A stretch of 64,000 bases of DNA from assembly GCA_937937585.1 (NCBI GenBank), contig CALDCB010000008.1, forward strand, positions 124,001 to 188,000, given 5' to 3'. The stretch comes from an uncultured Coriobacteriaceae bacterium (GTDB lineage: Bacteria; Actinomycetota; Coriobacteriia; Coriobacteriales; Eggerthellaceae). This document shows, in pieces, positions 57,653-64,000 of the stretch. How positions within the stretch are numbered: position 1 is the stretch's first letter; each line of letters opens with the position of its first letter. The notes beneath the pieces are model-generated. The model saw nothing but the letters and a program-made list of their open reading frames with translations. It was not told where the DNA came from and did not search any database. The position numbers and the translations under genes are program-made.

Positions 57653-58465
57653 TTACGAGTTCTTACGCTGGAAAAGGATGTTGTTCGTCTCGAGCCAGCT
57701 GGCAACGGTGCCGGTGTCGAAGCCGTCGGAAGGATCGATAACGAGCGCGTACATCTCCTCTTCCTTCAGAACCTCATCTAGAGCGTCGGTAAGCTGGATC
57801 TCGCCGCCAACACCGGGCTTCACGGTAGCCAGAAGCTCCATGACGCGCGGAGACAGCAGGTAGCGGCCGAACACGGCCAGGTTGGAGGGAGCGTCTTCCA
57901 AGGCAGGCTTCTCGACCAGGGAGTCAACCTTCCAAACGTTCTCGGAAACCTCGGAGCCAGCGATGATGCCGAAACGGTGAACCTGATCGTCGGGGACGGG
58001 CATGACGGCGATAACACTGGCACCACCGTGCGCGTCGGAGACTTCCTGCATACGCGGGAGCATCTTGTTGTCGGGAACGATGACGTCGCCCAACAGCACG
58101 TAGAAGGGTTCGTCGCCGGTCTTTTCAGCGGCGCAATGGATAGCATGGCCAAGACCAAGGGCCTCTTCCTGGTACACGTAGCTGACATTCATGTTGCCAA
58201 CGCGCTCGACCTCATCGGCATACGCGTCCTTGCCGCGAGCGCGCAGCGTGGCAACCAGCTCGGGATCAGGGGTGAAGTGATCCTCGATGGCCTTCTTGGA
58301 GTGGCTGTTGATGATGACGACTTCGTCGGCGGCTGAGGCAAGGCCTTCTTCGACGACGTATTGGATGACCGGCCTGTCAACGACCAGGAGCATTTCCTTC
58401 GGCTGAGCCTTGGTGGCGGGCAGGAAACGCGTGCCCAAACCGGCTGCAGGAATAAGTGCCTTCAT
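57653..58465 (-). CDS. galU: UTP-glucose-1-phosphate uridylyltransferase
   Basis: This 270-residue nucleotidyltransferase starts MKALIPAAGLGTRFLPATKA, the G-rich nucleotide-binding loop of GalU. PKEMLLVVDRPVIQYVVEE is the conserved second block, with LGLGHAIHCA and LLGDVI as the active-site Asp region. VEKP and GGEIQLTDAL complete the family pattern. It makes UDP-glucose for glycolipids, teichoic or capsular polymers. ATG 58465 follows AAAGGGAATCGT; a long in-frame upstream extension covers a repeat region and ccmD and is rejected. It lies downstream of the ccm genes, separated by the repeat copies at 58608-58685. Confidence 0.95.
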   Translation of the reverse strand: MKALIPAAGLGTRFLPATKAQPKEMLLVVDRPVIQYVVEEGLASAADEVVIINSHSKKAIEDHFTPDPELVATLRARGKDAYADEVERVGNMNVSYVYQEEALGLGHAIHCAAEKTGDEPFYVLLGDVIVPDNKMLPRMQEVSDAHGGASVIAVMPVPDDQVHRFGIIAGSEVSENVWKVDSLVEKPALEDAPSNLAVFGRYLLSPRVMELLATVKPGVGGEIQLTDALDEVLKEEEMYALVIDPSDGFDTGTVASWLETNNILFQRKNS

Positions 58466-58607
58466 ACGATTCCCTTTCGGTTCGTTGGATGTCAAAGCAA
58501 CTGTCTCAGGATACCACGGACAAGCAGAGCCGCTCGCCGCACGGGCAAACGGCTCCACTACCGTTACTTGAACTTGATTTTCGGTTCCAGCGCGAATTGA
58601 GCGGCCG

Positions 58608-58645
58608 GAAGTTGAGCTCTTCGCAGCGAGCTCGGCTTTAATTCT
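58608..58645 (-). repeat. Hairpin repeat element, degenerate copy 5
   Basis: On the plus strand GAAGTTGAGCTC-TTCGC-AGCGAGCTCGGCTT shares the right half (AGCGAGCTCGGCTT) with the adjacent copy 4, while the left half has diverged. It lies directly beside copy 4 in the same orientation. Confidence 0.6.
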
Positions 58646-58646
58646 G

Positions 58647-58685
58647 GAAGCTGTCGCCTCACTTCTTCGAAGCGAGCTCGGCTTC
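58647..58685 (-). repeat. Hairpin repeat element, copy 4 (overlaps the ccmD 3' end)
   Basis: In minus-strand orientation GAAGCCGAGC, then a TCGCTTCGAAG-AAGTGAG hairpin, then GCGACAGCTTC. The outer arms are GAAGC/GCTTC where other copies have GACGC/GCGTC, a compensated change. The first 25 bases encode the last residues and stop of CcmD. Confidence 0.8.
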
Positions 58686-58838
58686 AATCAAATCCAGACG
58701 CTTCTCAGAGTTCTTAAGGCCGCGCTGCATGACGATGACGTACACCAAAAGCGCCGCCCACAGAAGCGCGTAGGCCGCAATCAAAAACGGCGCGGACGGA
58801 ACGACGGTGCTGTAAATCTCTTGCAAAATAGGATCCAT
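58659..58838 (-). CDS. ccmD: CcmD-like small membrane protein
   Basis: This 59-residue protein has one membrane helix (SAPFLIAAYALLWAALLVYV) followed by a basic/heptad-like cytoplasmic tail (QRGLKNSEKRLDLIEAEL, then ASKK). This is the CcmD plan: helix plus charged tail. It lies 11 bases after ccmC in the cytochrome c maturation cluster, and CcmD assists release of holo-CcmE from CcmABC. ATG 58838 has AAGGGGAACGAAC. The sequence is too short for motif-based proof, so the call rests on size, topology and position. Its stop region forms part of a hairpin repeat element. Confidence 0.82.
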   Translation of the reverse strand: MDPILQEIYSTVVPSAPFLIAAYALLWAALLVYVIVMQRGLKNSEKRLDLIEAELASKK

Positions 58839-58849
58839 GTTCGTTCCCC

Positions 58850-59614
58850 TTAGTCTTCAAGCTGGTCGGTGATGGATTGGATGCGCTCGGCAACGCGAAG
58901 CTGACGGAATCGCGTGCGGTACAACGCGAACCCGATAAGCAGCATGCCGACGACGATAAGCACGAGCGTGATGGCCATGTCGCCCGTCATGCCGCCCTCA
59001 CGAGTTACCACGGGATGAAGGCTCGACGGGATCAAGCGCGTGATCATCATGCAAATAGGCACGTCAACGAACGCGATGATAGTGATAACCGAGCAGTATG
59101 TCGCGCGACGCTCGGGCTCGTCGATGGAATTACGCAGCACGAAGCACGCAATGACGATGAGCATTAGAATGAGATACGTGGTAAGCCTGGGGTCCCACGT
59201 CCACCACACGCCCCACTCGAAACGGGTCCACAGATCGCCCGTGAACATGGTCATGATGATGAACAGCAGCGACCCCTCAAGCGCAACGCGCGAGCAGGTG
59301 TCGAAGCGCTGGTTCTTCGTCATAAGGAAGCGAATAGCATAATACCCCGCGAAACCCATCAGCACGAACGAGGTGATGGCCACCGGCATGTGGAAATAGA
59401 AGATCTTCTGCGAAAGCAGCTGGATGTTGGTGACCATGCGACCGCCGATAAGGGCGAACCCGTTCACCGTGGCGCCGTTGACCGGCCCCACCCACAAAAA
59501 CGCCAGCAGAAAGCCCACGGTGGTAAGCGCAAGGCCCGCGATCAGCGCCGGAACAAGCAGCTTGTCAGGCCACTGCCCCGCTTCGGGGATCTTAACGTTC
59601 TTCTTATTCGCCAT
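58850..59614 (-). CDS. ccmC: Cytochrome c maturation protein CcmC (heme-handling permease)
   Basis: This 254-residue protein has about six helices. The tryptophan-rich WWD motif reads WGVWWTWDPRLT near residue 135, flanked by conserved His residues (KIFYFHMPVAI and SSLHPVVTREGG), the heme-binding layout of CcmC. CcmC attaches heme to CcmE outside the membrane. Length and topology match E. coli CcmC. ATG 59614 follows TAGGAGCAAG. It lies 87 bases after ccmB and 11 before ccmD. Confidence 0.9.
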   Translation of the reverse strand: MANKKNVKIPEAGQWPDKLLVPALIAGLALTTVGFLLAFLWVGPVNGATVNGFALIGGRMVTNIQLLSQKIFYFHMPVAITSFVLMGFAGYYAIRFLMTKNQRFDTCSRVALEGSLLFIIMTMFTGDLWTRFEWGVWWTWDPRLTTYLILMLIVIACFVLRNSIDEPERRATYCSVITIIAFVDVPICMMITRLIPSSLHPVVTREGGMTGDMAITLVLIVVGMLLIGFALYRTRFRQLRVAERIQSITDQLED

Positions 59615-59701
59615 CTTGCTCCTAACCTAGGTTCGGCATTGCAAGTTACTTCCGACTAATTAATAGATCGACCTTCGCGGCTCTCGATCTGAAACCGCAA
59701 G

Positions 59702-60409
59702 CTAAGCCGAAATGATGAAGTCGTACAAAACCCAGCAAAGGGCCAACATGATCACATCATACCCTGCCGCCATGACAAGCGGCATCGTATACGAATCCAT
59801 CCAAAACTCGCCACCGCAGATTGCCGCCGTCGTTGCGGTCACGCATGCGTACAGCAGCGGGTAGATCAGCGGAATGAACAGCACCGCTAACATGACGTCC
59901 TTGCCACGCGTGTTGACGGTGATAGTCGAGAGCATGGTGCCGATGCCCGCGATTCCCACAGTGCCAAAAAGCAGCGGAAACACCAAGAACAAGAACGAAT
60001 CCGAGAGCGTCTCGGTGGTCATGAAGAAAAACACGAACAGCGGCACGGCGATGATCTCGACCGCAAGCAGGAACAGGAAGTTAGACGTGGCCTTCGCCAG
60101 GTAAACAACCGAACGGTCAAGCGGAACCAGCAAGATGCCCTCAAGGCAGCCTTGCTCTTTCTCGTGCGAGAACGAGCGGTTCAAGCCCAACAGCGACGTG
60201 AACACAATGAGAGCCCAGATAAGACCACCCGACATGCGCACGATGTCCAGGCTTGCCGCGGTCTGGGCAAGCGCAGCGCCGTACACGATGATGACCAGCA
60301 GCGCGAACAGACCCATGGAGACGACCATGTCGTGCGTGCGGAATTCCTGTTGGAGATCCTTGCGAAGAAGCGTCTTGTACTGTTGGAAAGTTGAAGGCGT
60401 CTGCAACAT
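59702..60409 (-). CDS. ccmB: Heme exporter membrane protein CcmB
   Basis: This 235-residue ABC-2-like membrane protein has six helices. The conserved SHEKEQGCLEGILLVPLDRSVVYLAK, between helices 2 and 3, is the CcmB signature, with LFGTVGIAGIGTMLS later. With CcmA it forms the ATPase complex that releases holo-CcmE from CcmC/CcmD. The ATG overlaps the ccmA stop codon (TGATG), so translation is coupled. Length is near the family norm. Confidence 0.92.
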   Translation of the reverse strand: MLQTPSTFQQYKTLLRKDLQQEFRTHDMVVSMGLFALLVIIVYGAALAQTAASLDIVRMSGGLIWALIVFTSLLGLNRSFSHEKEQGCLEGILLVPLDRSVVYLAKATSNFLFLLAVEIIAVPLFVFFFMTTETLSDSFLFLVFPLLFGTVGIAGIGTMLSTITVNTRGKDVMLAVLFIPLIYPLLYACVTATTAAICGGEFWMDSYTMPLVMAAGYDVIMLALCWVLYDFIISA

Positions 60410-61137
60410 CAGGCAACCCCCATTCCAACAGTCTCGCGATACAGCTGCGAGAACTCACCGAAATCCAACGCATTTTTATCGTCGAAGGAAACCACGCGGC
60501 CGCGAGCCAGAACCAGCGCATGCGAGCACATGGCGAAACCCTTCTGCAAATCGTGGCTGACCATGACGAACGTGTGCCCGTCGCGGATGTTGGCGATCAG
60601 GCTATCGAAAATGTCGACCGCATACGGGTCGAGGCCGGAATACGGCTCGTCAAGGAACACGACCGCCGGGTCATGAACGATAGCGCGGGCAATGGCCACG
60701 CGCTGCGTCATGCCCTTCGAGAACGTGCGCACCGGGTCGAGCCTGCGGTGCGAAAGGCCCACCACATCAAGCAGCTCGTTCACGCGCTTTTGCGGGTCGG
60801 CAACGCCGTACAACTTGGCATACAGCAGCAGATTCTCCTCGGCCGTGAGGTCGGGGTACAGCATGGGCTGATGCGAGATCAGGCCGATGAACTTGCGCGC
60901 GGCGTCGGGCTCTTCCTTCACGTCAACACCCATGACCAGTGCCTCGCCAGACGTTGCGCGCGCCAACGTGGACAGCACGCGCAAAAGCGTGGTTTTGCCG
61001 GCGCCGTTGGGGCCGAAGATCGACAAGAAAGCGCCCTGCGGCAAAACGAAGCTGACGTCGTCAACGGCGCGGCGCGTGCCGAACACCTTGCTCAGGTGCT
61101 TCACTTCGATAGCAGGTTTATTCTGAGCAGAATCCAA
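60409..61137 (-). CDS. ccmA: Heme exporter ATPase CcmA
   Basis: This 242-residue ABC ATPase has Walker A FGPNGAGKTTLLRVLSTLAR, signature [15 protein letters not shown] (SKGM in place of SGGQ, as is usual in CcmA) and Walker B VVFLDEPYSGLD. It powers release of heme-loaded CcmE. The likely start is TTG at 61137, just after the ccmF stop, with GAGGCGTAAG as ribosome site. An in-frame ATG at 61161 would overlap ccmF by 23 bases and lacks such a site. Coupling to both neighbours (ccmF, ccmB) is tight. Confidence 0.92.
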   Translation of the reverse strand: MDSAQNKPAIEVKHLSKVFGTRRAVDDVSFVLPQGAFLSIFGPNGAGKTTLLRVLSTLARATSGEALVMGVDVKEEPDAARKFIGLISHQPMLYPDLTAEENLLLYAKLYGVADPQKRVNELLDVVGLSHRRLDPVRTFSKGMTQRVAIARAIVHDPAVVFLDEPYSGLDPYAVDIFDSLIANIRDGHTFVMVSHDLQKGFAMCSHALVLARGRVVSFDDKNALDFGEFSQLYRETVGMGVA

Positions 61138-61138
61138 C

Positions 61139-63382
61139 TTACGCCTCGCAAGCCTTCGCATCGGCAGACTCGCCCTGTTTCGCGTCGGAGCCCGCGGCGC
61201 CAGACGTAGTAAGCAGCTCGCCTGAACTGCGACGACCTGCCAGCGCAATCACGATGGCAACCATCAGTAAACCGAAACCAAACCACACAAGCGAGATCAA
61301 CGGATTCACGCGAACGTCAAGCGACAGCGAACCCGTGGCGCTCAAGCCGCGGTAAACCACGAAAAGATCCTCGTCGGCGAAGCTGATAACGCCAGCGTCG
61401 AGCTTCTGCTGCTGGGTCATCACGTTCTGCTGAACAGACGGATGAACCTGGCCGACGTACTCGCCGCCGCGGTACACCTCGAAATCGAGCTGCGACGTGA
61501 CGGTGCAAGTCGCCTGGTTTGTGGAGTCGGCGGTGCCCGCCAGCTTAAGCGTGTAATCCTGGATGGTGAACTCGGCAGACGAGGCGTCCGTCTCGGAATC
61601 GTAAGGCAGATAGCCCGTCTTCTCGGTAACGTACATGGATGATCCGATAAGGCCGACCAAGATGATTGCCATGCTGACATGAGCCAATGCGCCGCCGTAG
61701 GTTGCCGCATGATCGCGGAACAGGCCAATAGCCGAAGAGAGCGCGTTCGTCTTGTGCGCCTTCGCATAACGCGAGATGCCGCGACCGATCATGAACAGCG
61801 CGTTGAAGAACAGCAGGCTGGCCACGAACAAGCCGATAACGGAAAGACCGACGTAGTACCACGAGGGGCCCGCCTCAGCCAGTGAGCTGGACTTGCTGTT
61901 GCCAAGAGAAAGCATGTCGAAGTACGCAGGCATCAACGTGGTCACGTAATACGTCAGCAAAACCGCGAACAGAACCAAAGCGCAGATGCCCGGAACCTTC
62001 GCCTGCTTGAAGAATTTCTTCGGGTCGGTCTTCCCCCAGGCAAGCAGAGGGCACACCGCCAGAATGAACAGGTACACGATACCCAGCGGGCGCGCAATGG
62101 AGTCATACGACGTGGTACCCAGCGACTGACCGCCAAACGGAAGCCACGAAGGCAGCGCGGATGAAACAGTCATGTACGTAAGCAGAAGCGTGAACACGAT
62201 CATGATCACGTTGTTGAAGTAGTAGGCAGCGTCCTTGGAAACCATGTTCTCGACGTCATCGCCGCCCTCGGTCTCGGCGCCGAACTGCTTCCAGCGCAAC
62301 GCCAAGCCGACGATGCCGGCCAGAACCGCAAGCGCGATCAGCGAGCCGAACAGCGCGAGCGAAACGGGATCGCCTTCGAACGCATGAACGGACTGAACGA
62401 TGCCCGAACGGGAAATGAACGTACCCACGATGACGAACGCGAACGCAAGGCAAGCGCACATAACAGCCCAGCGCTTGAAAGCGCCGCGCTGACGGTAAAC
62501 CGTGAAGGTGTGAATAAGGGCAACGCCCACCAACCACGAAAGCAAGCTGGCGTTCTCGACCGGGTCCCAGCCCCAGTAGCCGCCCCAGCCCAGCACAACG
62601 TAAGCCCACACGGCGCCAAGGCCGATGCCCGCGCCCAGGAAAAGCCAGCTGAACAGCGTGAAGCGAGAGGCGCGCTCGACCCACTTCGCCGACGAATCGC
62701 CAACAATGAGCGTGGCGATGGCGTACGCGAACGGCACTGCCATGCCGGCGTAGCCCACGAACAGAACAGGCGGGTGAATGGCCATGGCCCAATGCTCAAG
62801 CAGCGAGTTCATGCCGTTCATGGAAGCGGCGGCGGTAAGGGATCCGTCGGAATTGAAGTAACTTGCCGGGGTTGCCGCGAAAGGCATGTTGCTTTCGGAG
62901 AAGACAAGAACGCCCAAGAAGGCAAGCAGGACCACGTTCATGACCAGGATGGCCATGTTGTCCATCGACGAGGCGCCCTTGCGCGAGCGAACGCACAGCG
63001 CAACCACGAACAGCGAGATGGTGAAGGCCCAGAACATCAACGAGCCCGCACGACCCGCCCACAGGCCCGACAACTTGTAGAGCCAAGCAAGGTTGCTGGT
63101 AGAAAGCGAACGCTCCTGCAGCACGTACAGGATTGAGTAGTCGCCCGCGAAGAAACAGTAAACCAGAATGGCGCAGCAAACGAACAGGGCTGCCGCAACG
63201 ACCGCGGACAGCACGCGGCCAAGCTTCGAAAGCGCGGCAGCGCGGTCGTTCGCCCCCTGCCCTTCCACCGTGCCCGCCTTACCGGATCGGGCAGAAAGAA
63301 CCTGACCCGCAGCAAGCAGAACCGTTGCAGCGATGGCGGCAACAAGGGAAACGATCAAACATCCGTAGCCGAACATGGACAT
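61139..63382 (-). CDS. ccmF: Cytochrome c heme lyase CcmF
   Basis: This 747-residue protein has about fourteen helices. The WWD domain WGGYWGWDPVENASLLSW lies near residue 270, flanked by conserved His (LLEHWAMAIHPPVLFVGYA; GVALIHTFTVYRQ). HVSMAIILVGLIGSS marks the C-terminal part and a periplasmic loop follows at about 610-700. It is about 100 residues longer than E. coli CcmF and may take over tasks of CcmH/CcmI, which are not in the window. It transfers heme from CcmE to apocytochrome CXXCH sites. ATG 63382 has GGAAGGATAACC. It lies five bases after ccmE and is coupled to ccmA. Confidence 0.93.
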   Translation of the reverse strand: MSMFGYGCLIVSLVAAIAATVLLAAGQVLSARSGKAGTVEGQGANDRAAALSKLGRVLSAVVAAALFVCCAILVYCFFAGDYSILYVLQERSLSTSNLAWLYKLSGLWAGRAGSLMFWAFTISLFVVALCVRSRKGASSMDNMAILVMNVVLLAFLGVLVFSESNMPFAATPASYFNSDGSLTAAASMNGMNSLLEHWAMAIHPPVLFVGYAGMAVPFAYAIATLIVGDSSAKWVERASRFTLFSWLFLGAGIGLGAVWAYVVLGWGGYWGWDPVENASLLSWLVGVALIHTFTVYRQRGAFKRWAVMCACLAFAFVIVGTFISRSGIVQSVHAFEGDPVSLALFGSLIALAVLAGIVGLALRWKQFGAETEGGDDVENMVSKDAAYYFNNVIMIVFTLLLTYMTVSSALPSWLPFGGQSLGTTSYDSIARPLGIVYLFILAVCPLLAWGKTDPKKFFKQAKVPGICALVLFAVLLTYYVTTLMPAYFDMLSLGNSKSSSLAEAGPSWYYVGLSVIGLFVASLLFFNALFMIGRGISRYAKAHKTNALSSAIGLFRDHAATYGGALAHVSMAIILVGLIGSSMYVTEKTGYLPYDSETDASSAEFTIQDYTLKLAGTADSTNQATCTVTSQLDFEVYRGGEYVGQVHPSVQQNVMTQQQKLDAGVISFADEDLFVVYRGLSATGSLSLDVRVNPLISLVWFGFGLLMVAIVIALAGRRSSGELLTTSGAAGSDAKQGESADAKACEA

Positions 63383-63387
63383 GCTGG

Positions 63388-64000
63388 TTATCCTTCCAGA
63401 GCGACCTCGGTCGCAACGAACTTGCCTGAAGAAGAAAGCGAGCCGGTAAGAACGACGGACGAGCCCTCGGAAAGGTTGTCGGGCAAGCCGCCCTCAAACG
63501 AAACGGGAAGCTGAACGTCGGGCGTCTCGGAGTCTTGCACGACGAAGCGCTGATCGGCCGTTGCAGAGGCAATCGAGCCCGCCGCAACCGTTCCCACGAT
63601 TTTGACTGGCTTATCGTAGACATCGGCACCGTACGAAAGCAGCTTCTCAATCGAAAGGGCCTCGGATGCGTTCTCGTACTTCGAGGGGCACTTCGTGACC
63701 AGCTCGGCGCACTGCAGCACGCCGTCGGAGCCAACCTTGCCGGTGCAGATAGCCTCGACGTCGTTGCCGAACGTGGAGGAAACGCCACCGTCGTAGCGAA
63801 CTTTCAAAGCGGTCTGTGCATCGGGGTCGGCCTCGGAATCGTAAATCGAGAACACGAGCACGTTGTTGTCGGTAGAGAACGAGTTGGGCACAACCTTGCC
63901 CGAAACCTTGACCTTGGCATCGTGAAGCGAACCCGAAGCGGCTTCGGCAACAGAGACATTGCGCGCCGCAGAGCTTCCGCCCACAACAGCCAACACGACG
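63388..64000 (-). CDS. ccmE: Heme chaperone CcmE, CxxxY type, with second OB domain (start beyond window)
   Basis: At least 203 residues are visible; the N-terminal helix and start lie beyond 64000. Two OB-fold domains are seen. The first (SGSLHDAKVKVSGKVVPNSF ... GVLQCAELVTK) ends in CPSKY, the CxxxY heme-attachment variant known from Desulfovibrio and archaeal CcmE instead of the HxxxY of E. coli. The second (KPVKIVGTVAAGS ... FVATEVALEG) again looks like an OB barrel (FVVQDSETPDVQLPVSFEGG, LPDNLSEGSSVVLTGSL), not usual in CcmE. It carries heme from CcmC to CcmF. Five bases separate it from ccmF. Confidence 0.82.
   Translation of the reverse strand, partial: VVLAVVGGSSAARNVSVAEAASGSLHDAKVKVSGKVVPNSFSTDNNVLVFSIYDSEADPDAQTALKVRYDGGVSSTFGNDVEAICTGKVGSDGVLQCAELVTKCPSKYENASEALSIEKLLSYGADVYDKPVKIVGTVAAGSIASATADQRFVVQDSETPDVQLPVSFEGGLPDNLSEGSSVVLTGSLSSSGKFVATEVALEG

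Overview
The window is G+C-rich, compact, bacterial chromosomal DNA that most resembles an anaerobic actinobacterium of the class Coriobacteriia, family Eggerthellaceae (Slackia/Eggerthella type). This assignment is an inference. It rests on the codon and base bias, cytochrome c maturation genes beside 2-oxoacid:ferredoxin oxidoreductase genes, tandem aryl-sulfate sulfotransferases, a two-domain ECF ATPase, and Gram-positive style regulation (T-box, CIRCE). I saw no phage, transposase, CRISPR array, rRNA or tRNA.

Layout. 0-8.6 kb: tilS (cut by the window edge), an S66 peptidase, an RNA m5U methyltransferase, a small four-helix membrane protein, a very large MacB-type ABC protein, an aminotransferase and a universal stress protein. 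8.7-10.1 kb: an amino-acid ABC permease with an unusual secreted-type N-terminus; a matching solute-binding lipoprotein lies at 19.4-20.3 kb, and the ATPase is not in the window. 10.3-19.3 kb: a five-gene minus-strand operon behind a probable cobalamin riboswitch. It encodes a 1569-residue surface protein with two transcobalamin-like DUF4430 domains and a beta-propeller, a second membrane-anchored DUF4430 protein, EcfT, a fused EcfAA' and an S component. I read it as a vitamin B12 or corrinoid capture-and-uptake system, and it is the most interesting system here.

20.4-28.3 kb: a TrmH-type methyltransferase, a small alarmone synthetase, a DUF4143 AAA ATPase preceded by six 23-bp repeats in exact register, a second universal stress protein, apt, htpG under a strong promoter with a CIRCE operator, and an SGNH hydrolase. 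28.4-31.9 kb: a module resembling Bacillus ydjG-ydjH-ydjI (zinc ribbon, TPM and SPFH proteins). 32.1-39.6 kb: an iron-sulfur flavoprotein, then a minus-strand cluster of an aryl-CoA ligase (paaK type), a free-standing LysR effector domain and a three-gene ferredoxin oxidoreductase, opposite a full LysR regulator. The porA start has been duplicated and rearranged, and the cluster carries several copies of a hairpin repeat.

39.7-53.0 kb: YigZ, a DsbA-family protein, TrpB2 behind a T-box leader, two tandem aryl-sulfate sulfotransferases, a nitroreductase remnant with an internal deletion, an amidohydrolase, alaS and an AI-2E family permease. 53.0-58.5 kb: a DUF948 protein, rarA, a 6S-RNA-like gene divergent from rarA, an MscS channel, a small unknown protein, a homocysteine methyltransferase-like protein without zinc ligands, and galU. 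58.6-64.0 kb: ccmD-ccmC-ccmB-ccmA-ccmF-ccmE read on the minus strand, with a CxxxY-type CcmE running off the end.

Start codons were chosen mainly from Shine-Dalgarno positions. All family calls come from reading motifs by eye, without database searches.
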